Shown: positions 32,211-43,364, numbered from the stretch's first letter. The stretch is DNA of 64,000 nt from Molossus alvarezi (GCA_037176705.1 CM073891.1:46626571-46690570), one strand, 5' to 3'. Made by a program: numbers and translations. The notes: a model not told the origin generated them from the sequence alone.

Positions 32211-32229
32211 GGGGGGAGAGAAGGACACT

Positions 32230-32830
32230 TATGGACATCAGTCAGAGCTTCAGAGCATATGGGGAGAAACATGACTGGTAAATTATAAGTAAAATAACAA
32301 AAAGCAGTTGACAAAGAGATATCTGAATGAATAAAGAAAATATGGGAATAATTTTAACACACGATATTTTAAAAAGGTTTGTGAAAAGAGTGTGACACAC
32401 TGACTTAAAACTGGGCATTGATATGTAGATTTTCTTCAGTCCCGAAAAATATAGGCACTCTTGCTTTCTTTGTAACACATTCATTGTCTCTCTAGATGTC
32501 CATGTCCTAGACAATTCTGTGCTAATTTTTTTTGTACCGCTAGCTCATTTGAACACAGTTGAACTTAAAAAATTATTAATCTAAAGATAGCATCCCATTT
32601 TTAATTAACTTGAAGTAACAAAACCACTATTTTTTTTTTCATTCCTTTAGGAAATAGCTATTGCCAAAACGAGGAAGTAGATACTATTTCATCTCGTTAT
32701 ATTAGGTGGATATGGTTTGTAGAAAAATTGTTCTCTTAATAAAGTTGGGGTTTCAAAAGATATAAGTGTTCAGCTGTACCATCTCTCCAGTTCCAAACTG
32801 GTTTATTCCATTCAAGAAATCTGAAATATG
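32230..32830. other. Unassigned sequence
   Basis: No supported gene or repeat. Confidence 0.5.
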
Positions 32831-32843
32831 TAATTGAAAATTC

Positions 32844-33466
32844 TTTTTTTTTTAAATTAATTTTTGTTACAGATGTTTCTCCTTTTTCCCCCACTGATTC
32901 CCCCCTCCCCCTCCCTCCCTGCCCTGTCCCCAGTTTGTTGTCCATGTCCACTGTTCATTCATACATGCATATAAATTCTGTGGTTTATCTCTCCCCCACC
33001 ACCCCCTTTTCTGGGGATTGTCAGTCTGTACCCCACTTCCAAGTCTCTGGGACTACCCCATTTCTCAGACTGTTATGTTCATTATATTCCACAAATAAGT
33101 GAGATCATATGATACTTGCCTTTCTCTGTTTGGCTTGTTTCACTTAGGATGATACTTTCCAGGTCCCTCCATGTAGTCTCAAAGGATAAGAGATCTTTCT
33201 TTCTTACAGTTGTGTAGTACTCCATTGTGTATATGTACCACTGCTTTTTTTATCCATTCATCTCCTGATAGACACCTGGGCTGTTTCCAGATCTCAGCTA
33301 TTGTAAATAGTGCTGCTACAAACATGGGGGTACATATATTCTTTCTGATTGGTGTTTCAGGCTTCTTAGGGTATATTCCTAGAAGTGGGATCACTGGGTC
33401 AAATGGAAGTTCAATTTTTAATTTTTTGAGCTAACACCATATTGTTTTCCATAGTGGCTGCACCAG
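32844..33466 (-). mobile_element. LINE-1, 5'-truncated, with TSD
   Basis: TSD of 13 bp: 32831-32843 taattgaaaattc and 33467-33479 tatttgaaaattc, one mismatch. Order on the plus strand is T-tail, 3' UTR with pyrimidine-rich tract (complement of the G-rich 3' UTR), then the ORF2 C-terminus. The 71-codon minus frame 33179-33394 encodes the end of ORF2 ([24 protein letters not shown]). 5' end at 'actggtgcagccactatgg'. Confidence 0.93.
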
Positions 33467-33504
33467 TATTTGAAAATTCCTAATAAAATTTGTATTTAAT
33501 TTTT

Positions 33505-33955
33505 AAAAAAATGCAAATTAAAGTAGGTTTTATCTGTCAGATTAGCAAATATGCTCAAAGTTTTGATAATGAGTGGTAGCAAAACTATGAAAATATGGTC
33601 AATCTCATACTACTATGGGAATGTGAATTGGTACAATATTTCTGCAGAAATTTTGAAATTAAGCATTAAATTTTATTAAACATGTCTGTTTGGTTGCAGC
33701 ACTGTTACTTACATCTGGGATATTCCCAGTGAACACAGTCCCAAAATATATGCAATACTGTTTGTTTCAGCAAAATACTACAAAAATCAACAAAAATATT
33801 CAATAATAGGATATTGGTTAAATAAAACATATTACATTCTTATGATTAAATATTTTGGTGCTATTTAAAAGTGGGAACAAGCTTTGTATTGCTGAGATGG
33901 AACTTTTTGAGATCTTTTTTAAATTTAGAAAAAGAAATGCACAGAATTTTTGGAT
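33505..33955 (+). mobile_element. Old LINE-1 3'-end fragment
   Basis: 'atgcaaattaaagtaggttt', 'tctgtcagattagcaaatat', 'tgggaatgtgaattggtaca', 'ataggatattggttaaataa' and 'tttaaatttagaaaaagaaa' follow an old L1 lineage different from the young L1s in this window. Confidence 0.6.
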
Positions 33956-33959
33956 AGTC

Positions 33960-34440
33960 AACTATTTTGCTTGCTTTCTGAGCACATAATACACTTCAAA
34001 TACTTTATCTACATCTTTCACATTAATAATTACCTTCTGTAGTTTAATCCAATCTGTTATCCTTGGCCTCCAATTGCCTGTTCCACAATTTGTTATCATG
34101 GGTCTAGTTTAAAATAAGAATTTGGTAATAGGCCTAATTTCTGTTCTTTGTTTTAAATCTCTCATTTCCAGCCTCATAAATATTTTGTATTAAGCCACAT
34201 GTAACAAAATAATTTACCACCACATACATATTTAACCCCTTTGTCTGTTTCTTTTTATTTGTTTGATGAAGTCTCTGGTAAATGACCAGGTAATTTTTTA
34301 AATTACTAATAAAATGGTGTAGTTTATATTCTAACCCACCAAACATGATCTATCAACATTGACAAATAACAATGCTATACTTTCATCCCTACTGACCTGA
34401 AAAATACAGCTCTAAATTCCTCAAAGTTTGATAATTTAGA
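33960..34440. other. Unassigned sequence
   Basis: No supported gene. A faint MIR-like stretch around 33985-34040 was not strong enough to call. Confidence 0.4.
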
Positions 34441-34444
34441 ATAT

Positions 34445-34740
34445 TAACATTTATCTCAGTTTATGTGGGTGTAGAATCTGGGAGCAGCTCAGCTGGGTGG
34501 TTCTAGCTCAGGGTTTCTCACTGACATTGCAGCCAACCTACCAGCTGTGCTGCCTTTATCTCTGGGCTCCATCAGGGTTCCAGAAACTGCTTTCAAGCTC
34601 CTCCATGTGGTCGTTGGCCAGTCTCATGACCAGTCTGATTCCCCTGGCTGTTGGGTGGAGGCCTCCACATCTCCCCTCCACACATCTTCTGTCTCTACAT
34701 TTTCCCTCCATCTTTGCAATATTCAGGCTACTGTAAAAAA
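34445..34740 (+). repeat. Ancient interspersed repeat, same unnamed family as 2455-2860
   Basis: 'agaatctgggagcagctcag', 'ctgggtggttctagctcagg', 'ctttcaagctcctccatgtg', 'gtcgttggccagtctcatga' follow the middle part of the family. The frames of 79 and 103 codons inside it are incidental. Confidence 0.45.
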
Positions 34741-34762
34741 TATATATATGTATATATATAAT
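34738..34762. repeat. (TA)n-rich tract
   Basis: atatatatatgtatatatataatt. Confidence 0.8.
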
Positions 34763-34769
34763 TATTATT

Positions 34770-37080
34770 TTACTGAACTCCCTATAACTCTACGTTTTTT
34801 TTTCCAACTTAAGAAAGGACATCATGATGTTATTATTGTTTTAACTGTGCAGATCTGACTTCTTGTAATCCTCATGTCTATCTCTTTTTGATAACAGTTG
34901 TTTTACACAAAATCCAGAGAGAATAATGGCAAGGGACATATAATTATCATATAAAACTTTCAAAATAAGATATCTCAAATACTCAAATAAATATTGGCCG
35001 GAACATGAAAGTAGAAAATCTAATGACATAAAATTTTAGGAAAACCAAGAGTAAAAAGGGAGAATAAAGTTATATTTCAGCGGGATTACAACACTGAGAA
35101 ATTGCCTTGAATTAAGGGAAAAAGGAAATGATTTAGTTAAATTGAAAGGAAGGCTTTCCATACTAAGTTACTCAGGTTGGGAGTTAGACTGGGGAAACCC
35201 AGGGCTAGTGACTGAAATTTCAAAAGGCCTATTTAGAGCAACAAAATAGAAACATGTTCATTGGCCTGACCAGGTGCTTGAGCAATTAGACTGAGTCATT
35301 GCATTGTCAACCAAATGATGAATTTAGGATTATTTAAATATTTATGTTATATATTTAAGTATAGAAGATAACATTTGTACTATACTGAGGGCATGAAGGA
35401 CTAGTTTAAATTTTATATATACCGCCATTTTATGGTACATTCAAAGCATACAAATATTTATATTATTTTGGTATCATCGATAAATTTTTCTATATGCTTT
35501 CTGATCCACGTCAGGCTGTGGTTGCCATTCCTGTGGCAATCAGAGCCCTTTGACAGCAATTTGCAGTGAGCAGTCATTGTCTACAAGGTTCTCTGCATTC
35601 TCCCATGGAATGTTAAACACATCAGCAAAAAATCACACTCCCTCTCTAGTAGTATATGGAATATGCTTTTTGTCTGTATAGCTAGCTGTCTTAACAGGCA
35701 GCAGCTTCTTGCATGTTGTTCATTGCATTCCAACTTCAATGTTACCTCCTGCCTGATTCACATGGGTAAGTATGGCTTTTCTAACACCTACTGCAAGTGG
35801 TATGCTGGATCAAGCACACACGGGCTTATAGGAGCTGACTGTTAAATTGTCAGGAATTTATCAAATGGTAGTGAAATTATTGGTAGCTTGAAGTAGGCCA
35901 TAGTGAGATATTAATGCTTATCCTCACCCCAGTCTCCACCTTTGAATTTAGTAGTATACTGCACTCTAACTAGCTTACTCAGCTGGCTTCTTCTAAAAAC
36001 GTAAGCTGGGGAAACTGAATTACAGGCCTCCCTTCCCACCTTTTTGGGGAAAATGCTTTTGTTGTACCCTTGCTTTGCTTGAAATTACCACGCCCTCTGT
36101 CTGAATTCTCATATTTTCTCCCTTGCATGTCACATGTGCCTACAATTGGCATAGATTTCTCTTGTCCATGTTTAGTTCTGGTTGTTACCTTTTCTGAGTT
36201 ATGATTCCTTTCCCCCAATTTTCCTGTACATTCTCTCTCTTCTTGCCTGTATCACCAAGGTGTCAGGTGAGAGATGAGCATCAGAGGATGCTCTAAGCTG
36301 CTGGCACTGCAGAGATGAACCCTTTGCACATACAGGGAGATGCATGGGACTTTAATTCCCTCTTTGATGTTCCACTGGATCTTTTTCTACCACAGTTTTA
36401 GCGAGTTCCTTTTTGTAACCTGTGGAAATGGAAACAGTGGGGCTCATTGCATATTCAGAAATCCAGTCTTTACTAGATTTGAATGACATGGATCATTAGT
36501 TGGGAATGTAAAAAGAAGTTTTCTTGGCACTATAACAAAGCACCTATTTGAAAAGTCAGTCTGTTCGTCAGCATGACTGCATGATGTCACATAAATTGAC
36601 TTGATTTTGGAAAGTACTTGAATCAGCCATTTGTTCTGAATTTAGATAGATAGAGTGATGACTACCAACTGAATTTTTAGCTGAAAACACTGAATTCCTA
36701 TACTTATTTGCCTATAATATATTCCTCTGGCAGAATTTAATGATACCCATAAGCACATTTAGTCTTTCAATATATTTTATTGTTAATCTAACTTCAGAAA
36801 ATTTCTAATATATGAATATTATTAAAATACTCAAATAATAAAGAAATATATAGATATACTAAATGCCTTCTCACCTCTTTTTTATTATAATTCTACTCTC
36901 TTCCCATAAAGATTTTGTCAAAATTTTAATGTTTATCCTCTTATCTAAATATCTTTTCATTCCATAAATTCAAATGTCTTTTAGAAATAAGACTTTTTAT
37001 ATATGTTACTTTATTATTCATTTAAAAATATATTTTAAAAAATTTTTACTTTATTTTATATATCTCCTTTATTGGATTCA
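34770..37080. other. Unassigned 2.3-kb stretch
   Basis: Largely without recognisable repeats. A possible worn VES head ('ggcctgaccaggtgcttgag') lies at 35264-35312 but no body follows. Short frames (35663-35845 plus, 35979-36218 minus) show no domain. Could contain conserved non-coding sequence; cannot be judged without comparison. Confidence 0.45.
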
Positions 37081-37084
37081 TAGC

Positions 37085-37340
37085 ATTTTATTTTAAAATG
37101 TGGTTGTACCACAACTTATTTAAAATTTTGTTTTTTGATGGACACTTAGGTTATTTTAATTTTTTGCCATTCCAAAAAAATGAAATTTAAAATCTTAAAC
37201 ATAAATATTTAGGTATATACTTTCGTGAAATAAATGCTTAGAAATGGGATTACTAGATCAAATCGAATATGCATGTTAAATATTGAAAGATATTTTCAAA
37301 TTGTCCACTGATATATTTATCTGGTCCTCCTGTGAAACTT
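37085..37340 (-). mobile_element. Old LINE-1 3'-end fragment
   Basis: 'gatggacacttaggttattt', 'tttttgccattccaaaaa', 'cttagaaatgggattactag', 'atcaaatcgaatatgcatgt' and 'ttttcaaattgtccactgat' read as the complement of an old L1 ORF2/3' end. Confidence 0.6.
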
Positions 37341-37344
37341 ACAT

Positions 37345-37929
37345 AAAAATATTCACCCTTTGCTATTGTGAAACTATAAGTGTCATGTTCTAAATAAATA
37401 TTTGCATTCTAGAGCACAGGGTTGAGGAATGGAATGGCAGAGTTCAATATTTAGTTGACCATTGGGACCACACCAGGGATGTGAGTCATCTGCACTACAA
37501 ATGATTGGAAGGAAGTGCTGCCTGTGAGAGACACAGGAAAAGAGTAAGATAACTTATTAAATACTTAACAGAAATAAATAGCATGTGACATAATCTATAG
37601 TTTTTTCAAGAGATGATACGGGCATAGTTTAAAATTTCAGAATAAAAATGAAAAGAGAGAAGGGGAGAAATCAGCCTGGCAAAAGTAGTATTGTGAAAAA
37701 TCCTGAGCGTAGGTAGCATGCTTCATTGTGTGAAGAAATCTTATAATCAGCCATGATGAGTTCCCAAAGACTGTTCCCTCTCCACAGATAAGATGTAAAA
37801 CCCATATTGTTAAGTAAGAACCAGAATACCAATGTGTTTTATAAAGCTAAGTTTATTAGCTTTTATCATAACTGTGGAATGAATATCATAACATTTGAAA
37901 CACTGTTAAAAATTGATTAGAAAGGCTCA

Positions 37930-37930
<1 letters not shown>
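37345..37930. other. Unassigned sequence
   Basis: No gene or named repeat. Confidence 0.45.

Positions 37931-37932
<2 letters not shown>

Positions 37933-37970
<38 letters not shown>
37933..37970. repeat. (GT)n microsatellite
   Basis: 19 units, followed by an AT-rich stretch and an (AT)n run at 38030-38044. Confidence 0.96.
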
Positions 37971-37973
<3 letters not shown>

Positions 37974-38059
37974 CATAATAGTTTACATCTAAACTATACA
38001 TTTTAGATTTACATCTAAACATATACATTTATATATATATATATAAATATAAATAAAGG

Positions 38060-39275
38060 AGAGGGGGGTGATTGGTTTTGTGGAGGAGAGTCTGTGGTAT
38101 AGTCAGGTGAGTAACAATAAGCCTAAATGGCTGTCTCTGAATAAGAACGGGACATTTTAAAAAATATGATGTGGTACCCGAGGTTCATGGAGCCTCTCTT
38201 CCAAGTGATTTAAAATTTTTTTTGTCATTTTTAAAAATCAAGCTGCTATTGTTGGTTTTTCAGGGATAGAAGGTGCATATTAGATTCTCCTGGGTTAGGC
38301 TATTTTTCTTTTTGATTAGAAGTCTGCTGCATGATCCTTTCCTTGAGAATGTTCACTATTGTTCTCTTTCTCAGAACTTTCCAATAGTAACCCAAAATTC
38401 TTCTTTCTATCCACTTCTAAAAATTTGCCAGAGGTGTTATAATTTCTGCGATGTTATTTTACTATGCTAATATTTAATGATTTTTGTTTATGGTTCAACA
38501 TTCATTACCTCTAACTCTTACTAGTTCAAACTCTTGTTATAAAATGGGGAGACAATTTTTTTATACAATAGAGATATTTTTATATGAACAAAAATTTTGT
38601 CATTTCCATGATGAGTTGCAATGCCTCTAGGAATCAGCCAGATGCTGATTGTGGTAATTTCAGAGCTCATACCCTATCTAAAGCAGAATCAAAACTCCAG
38701 ATAATTCATAATCAGGCAGAAATACTCAACTAGTATGGCTGTGTCAGCGAGGATAGAAACAAGCCAATAAAATCTCTCTCTCTCTCTCCTTCCCTGCCTC
38801 CCTCCCCACACACACCCAAATCAAGAACAATAAAGGAATTATTCTTTAAAAATTAGCTTATGTGACTGTTGGAAGCTGGCTAAACAAATTCAAAATCTGT
38901 AGAGCAGGTTGTCAGGTAAGAAAGCCTGGAAATCTTTGGCAGGAGCTAATGCTGCTGTCCAAAGACAAAAAGTTTTCTTCAGAGAAATCTCAGTTCTGCT
39001 CTTAAGTCCTTTCAACTAATTAGACCAGGCACACCCAGATTATCCAGGTTGTTTTCCTTTCATTAAATCTACAAAATATCTTCACAGAAACCTAGACTAG
39101 CATTTGACTGAATAACTGAGCTAGCCAGATTGAAACATAAAAGTAACCAGCAAAGTTGCCAAATCTGCTTTTTCAAGAGAAACTGAAAATCCTGATGTTT
39201 CAAAAGGTTAAATCGTCTCATTTTTAAATGTTGTTTTAAATTTAAACAAAATAGAATAGAATAGTTTACATCTAA
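38060..39275. other. Unassigned sequence with a short (CT)n run
   Basis: (CT)n at 38773-38788 and a C-rich stretch to 38815; no VES body around it. The 114-codon minus frame at 39069-39413 overlaps a MITE and has no domain. Confidence 0.45.
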
Positions 39276-39280
39276 ATAAG

Positions 39281-39393
39281 GTGACCAACTGTTTGGATTT
39301 GCCCAGGACTGTGAGGTGTCCTGGGACACAGGACTGGAATGTGCTGAAACTGAGATAGTCCAGGACAAACTAAGATGGTTGCTCACCCTCCAT
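39281..39393. mobile_element. Ancient MITE with long inverted arms
   Basis: Left arm 'ggtgaccaactgtttggatt' plus 'tgcccaggact'; right arm 'tagtccaggacaaactaaga' plus 'tggttgctcacc'. The arms are approximate inverted repeats over about 40 bases, giving a hairpin-like element. Same family as 2207-2310. Mobilised in trans, no transposase. Confidence 0.52.
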
Positions 39394-39429
39394 TCAAAAA
39401 AACAAAGAAACAAACATATATTATGTATT

Positions 39430-40305
39430 TTCAGAATTTGCTTTTGAGTTTAAGATTGTCCTGACTTCCCAGGAGGTAAAGATGTGCCAGTAAATCTAAA
39501 TAAGTTTGAGCAGAAGTTATCAGTCTATTATCTGTTCCAACTCACCTTGGGGACACATTTGCATCATTGACATTCCCACTGGAACAATGATTCTATCAGT
39601 CAAGGTTGGCAGGTAACAAGGTTTAGGGAGTGAAAGATTTTCCAGTGGAATGTTTATCAGAAATCTCACCAAGGTGCAGGTGGGGAAAAATTCTCACTTG
39701 ATTCTAGTCTGTATTTCTTGAAGATGTAACTGAAGTAGTATGCTATGGGAATACATGGCTCACCTACTTTAGGAAGTCATTAAGGCTGTCATTAGAGAAA
39801 GTTGAATCTAGGATGAGAACTAAATGTTGAGGATTGACTTCCACATGTAAACACTTAGAGGTAAAATGGAGATGAGAGGGTATATGATCTGGTTGGATGA
39901 TACATGTCTTCAACAATGTTGCCTCTACTAAATACAACAAGAATTTCTATGGTCGACCATCAAAATATCCTAGGATGTAAGCTGATAACACAACATCAAG
40001 CTCGGTTTAATAAAATACATTTTAGAGCATACCAAAAACATATGTTCCAAATACAAAATCCTCTGAAGAACTGAGTATTTTCACCTTCAGGATGATTTCC
40101 ACTTAAGGTTGAGGCATTTAAGCTGAATACATTATTTAATTGAAGGCTACCTTATTTCTGGAATTAGGTATACTACCAGCTATGCAGTCATGACATCATT
40201 CAACATTTCTTAGATTCACGTTCTTCTACTTTAAGAGGCTTAGTAATCCTAAATTTGCAGTTATGTTTTGATGATTAGGTATCATAATATATTTGCTAAA
40301 ATGGA
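39430..40305. other. Unassigned sequence
   Basis: No gene or repeat recognised. Confidence 0.45.
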
Positions 40306-40319
40306 CTGTGTCTCTTTTT

Positions 40320-40726
40320 TTTATTTTATTTTATTTATTTTTTTTTCAAATCTTTATTGTTGGATGTAAAATGTATTACAGATGTTCCACATTTTTCCCC
40401 CCATTGACTCCCTCCTCCCCACTCCCGCCCCCCTCCCACCTTTTCCCACACTATTGTCTATGTCCATTGGTTATGCATATAAGTTCTTTGGTTTATTTCT
40501 TCCCCCCCCCCCCTCCAATCCCTTTCCCTTTGAGGTTTGTCAGTGTAGCAATGAATTTGTGCTTCTTAATCCCTTCACCTTTTTCACCCATTCCCCCAAC
40601 CCCCCTCCCAACTGGCAACCAACAAAATGTTCTCTGTATCTATGAGAATGTTTCTGTTCCACCTGTTCATTTTGTTTGTAGATTCCATTGTTGATAGATA
40701 TGTATTCATTGCCATTTTGTTTGTTC
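40320..40726 (-). other. 3' UTR and A-rich tail of the half-L1
   Basis: Directly follows the ORF1 stop. The plus strand shows C-rich runs (40401-40445, 40503-40514, 40582-40610), i.e. poly-G in the RNA, a usual L1/HAL1 3' UTR feature. The tail region is interrupted A-rich (tttattttattttatttatttt on the plus strand). Confidence 0.8.
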
Positions 40727-41645
40727 CTACATTTTATCTTTTACTTCAAAAAGACCCTTCATCATTTCATATAATAACGGTTTGGTAGTGATGAACTCCT
40801 TTAACATTTTCTTGTCTGGGAAAGTTTTTATATGTTGATCGATTCTAAATGACAGCTTTGCAGGATAGAGTAATTTTGGTTGTAGGTTCTTGGTTTTCAT
40901 CACTCTGAATATTTCTTGCCACTCCCTTCTGGCCTGCAAAGTTTCTTTTGAGAAATCAGCTGACAGCCTAATGGGAACTCCCTTGTAGGTAACTAGCTGC
41001 CTTTCTCTTGCTGCTTTTAAGATTCTCTCTTTGTCTTGAACCTTTTGCCTTTTGATGATGATGTGTCTTGGTGTGGGCCTCTTGGGGTTCATCTTGTCTG
41101 GGACTCTCTGTGCTTCCTGGACTTGTATGTCTGTTTCCTTCACCAAGTTAGGAAAGTTCTCTGCCATTATTGTTTCAAACAGGTTTTCGATTTCTTGTTC
41201 TCTCTCTTCTCCTTCTGGCACCCCCAAGATGCGAATGTTGGCACCCTTGAAGTTGTCCCAGAGGCTCCTTACACTATCCTCCTTTTTTTGGATTTTTTTC
41301 TTTTTGCTGTTCTGATTGGGGATTTTTTGCTTCCTTATATTCCAAATTGATGGTTTGCTCCTTGGATTTACATGTTCTATTATTGAAGCTGTGTAAATTA
41401 TTCTTTATTTCAGTTAATGCCTCCTTCAATTCTAACTGTGTATCCATGATTTCTAACTGGCCCTTTTTTATGCTCTTGAGGCCCTCCCTAAGTTCACTGA
41501 GGTTCTCACTAAGTTCACTGAGCATCCTTATAAGCAGTATTTTGAACTCAGTATCTGTTAGGTTGCTTACCTCCATTTCGCTTAGTTCTTTTATTGGGGT
41601 TTTGTTCTGTTCTTTCATTTGGGACCTGTTTCTTTGTCTCCTCAT
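40727..41645 (-). pseudogene. LINE-1-type ORF1 (RNA-binding chaperone), one frameshift
   Basis: ORF1p is the trimeric nucleic-acid chaperone of L1 ribonucleoprotein particles. N-terminal part 41645-41274: basic start, ELSEMEVSNLTDTEFK, then heptad-like leucines (ELSENLSELREGLKSIKK) of the coiled coil. C-terminal part 41227-40727, open further upstream in the same frame: GVPEGEEREQEIENLFE (RRM), NPKRPTPRHIII, AARERQLVTYKGVPIRLSAD, ETLQARREWQEI and YPAKLSF (C-terminal domain). The two parts are out of register by one base at the A-runs complementary to 41283-41299. Otherwise no stop, which implies a rather recent element. The size fits mammalian ORF1p. Confidence 0.88.
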
Positions 41646-41699
41646 TTTGGCTGCCTCCCTGTGTTTGTTTCAGTGTATTACTTAATGAGCGGTATGGGG

Positions 41700-42511
41700 C
41701 TCGCTGAGACCAGATGCTACTCGTTTGAAAGAATTTAGGAAAAACCTGAAGCAGGATCCAAGACCGGCCAATCCTATGGTTAAGCAAGTGGCAACAGCTT
41801 GGGTGGGCTTGAAAGTTGTGTGGGGCGGGGCGGGGCCTCAGGGAGTCAGCAGGGCGGGGCTACCAGTGTGAGCCAGGTTGCTGGAGTCCCAGATATGGTG
41901 ACTGTCTGCTGCCCCCAGGAAGGGCTCACCAAAGGAACAAAGGCCTCTTACAGCACGTTTGTCCCCGAGGAAGGCCCCTCTCCAGCCCTCGCTCCAGTGC
42001 CAACCAGCTCAGTTCTTCCCTGTATGTCTCTGGTACCCCTTGAGCTGCCTCCCCTCCGAGCTTAGAGGGAGAGAGTCCGATAAGTCCGTGCGCGGGCCCT
42101 TTAGGGAGCTGCCTGGGGCTCCAGCCGCTTCAGCTTCCCTGAGCCCCAGTTCCCGCTGGTTTTTCCAGCCAGAAGTTATGGGGACTTCTCTTCCTGGCAC
42201 TGGAACCCTGAGCGGGGCACCTGGTGTGGGACGGGGACTCTCAGTCCTCAGGAAGGACCTTCCCAGCCGCGGGAGCCTCCTGATTTTTATCCGCCACACT
42301 TGGGTGTGGGACCAGCCCGTCTCGCTGCCGCCGGCAGCCCCTCCTACCAGTCTGGATGTAGCTGCTGATTTAATTCCGTAGTTGTAGGACTTCCATTCAG
42401 CTTGATTTCAGGCGGTTTTGAAAGATGGTTCTTCTGTACTTTAATTGTAACTTTGATGCGGTTGTGGGAGGACACGATACCGCGTTTACCTACGCCGCCA
42501 TCTTGACCCGA
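41700..42511 (-). promoter_or_regulatory. GC-rich LINE-1-type 5' UTR / internal promoter
   Basis: Strikingly GC- and CpG-richer than the rest of the window. GC boxes (ggggcgggg) occur at about 41822-41836 and gggcggggc at 41853-41861. The YY1-like site lies at the outermost end. L1 5' UTRs carry an internal Pol II promoter that starts transcription at base one; the same layout is seen here. It could act as a CpG-island-like promoter in both directions. Methylation state and activity are unknown. Confidence 0.75.
42494..42504 (-). promoter_or_regulatory. YY1-type site at the 5' end of the half-L1
   Basis: The minus strand reads aagatggcggc, a perfect YY1 core (AAnATGGCGGC), 7 bases from the element's 5' terminus. 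In human L1 a YY1 site at the same place fixes the start site. Its survival argues for a full-length 5' end. Confidence 0.8.
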
Positions 42512-42654
42512 AGTCTCTCTTTTTTTCTCTTTAGAATGGAAATGTGTGCCTCATTTCAACATCATTTTGTGTGTCCTTGTTTTACGTTTTATTAAGTCCA
42601 TGAACAGAGCCAGCATTCTAAGAATTATTTAGAACTTGAATAGATTTAATTGTC

Positions 42655-43351
42655 TCAAACAACAGGTGCTGGCGAGGGTATGGAGAAAAGGGGACTCTAG
42701 CACACTGCTGGTGGGAATGCAGACTGGTGCAGCCACTATGGAAAACAATATGGTGTTACCTCAAAAAATTAAAAATTGAACTTCCATTTGACCCAGTGAT
42801 CTCACTTCTAGAAATATACCCCAAAAGCCTGAAACACGAATCAGAAAGAATATATGTACCCCCATGTTCATAGCAGCACTACTTACAATAGCTAAGATCT
42901 GGAAACAGCCCAAGTGTCCATCAGTAGATGAATGGACAAAAAAAGCAGTGGTACATATACACAATGGAGTACTTTGCTGCTGTAAGAAAGAAAGATTTCT
43001 TATCCTTTGAGATGACATGGAGGGACCTGGAGAGTATTATTCTAAGTGAAACAAGCCAAACAGAGAAAGACATATATCACATGATCTCACTTATTTGTGG
43101 AATATAATGAACATAACAGTCTGAAGAACAGGGTAGTCCCGGAGACGTGGAAGTCGAGTACAGACTGACAATCCCCAGAAGAGGGGGACAGAGGGGAAAG
43201 AGATAAACCACAGAACTTGTATGTATGTGTGTACACATAACCAATAGACATGGACAACAAAGCTGGGGATGGGGCAGGGAGGGAGGAGGAGGAGGGTGTC
43301 AATGGGGGGAAAGGAGAATCATCTGTAACAAAATAACTAAATAAAAAAAAA
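42655..43351 (+). mobile_element. LINE-1, 5'-truncated, young, with TSD
   Basis: TSD of 13 bp: agatttaattgtc (42642-42654) and agattcaattgtc (43352-43364), one mismatch. Begins within the Cys/His region of ORF2 ('caacaggtgctggcgagggt') and runs through the C-terminus ('ctggaaacagcccaagtgtc'). The 3' UTR has 'tagacatggacaacaaagct', a G-rich tract and 'tcatctgtaacaaaa', with an A tail. It lies 143 bases from the half-L1, 5' end to 5' end. Confidence 0.94.
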
Positions 43352-43364
43352 AGATTCAATTGTC

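Larger units (their letters stand above)
40320..42511 (-). mobile_element. Half-L1 (HAL1-like) retrotransposon: 5' UTR + ORF1 + 3' UTR, no ORF2
   Basis: On the minus strand: 5' end at about 42511 with a YY1-type site, GC-rich 5' UTR to about 41650, ORF1 41645-40727, then only about 400 bases to an A-rich tail at 40320-40350. The 3' UTR has 'cagatgttcc' (complement), a G-rich tract and 'aacattttgttggttgccag'. There is no trace of endonuclease or RT, which need about 3.8 kb. Candidate TSD: tctctttttt at 40311-40320 against tctctctttttttc at 42514-42527 (imperfect). Either a HAL1-type lineage or an L1 with ORF2 deleted. The complete 5' end makes it unlike the truncated L1s around it. Confidence 0.85.

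Noticed and set aside
31957..32314. Long overlapping frames on both strands (Gly/Arg/Lys-rich and Pro/Ser-rich)
   Set aside because: They are translations of the (GGAA)n/(GGGA)n array, which is open in several frames by construction.
35264..35312. Worn VES head
   Set aside because: Only about 45 bases of weak similarity and no CT block, tail or TSD.
40727..41227. 166-codon frame as a domesticated gene
   Set aside because: It is the second half of an L1-type ORF1 with a frameshift upstream, within an element with 5' and 3' UTRs. There is no evidence of host use.
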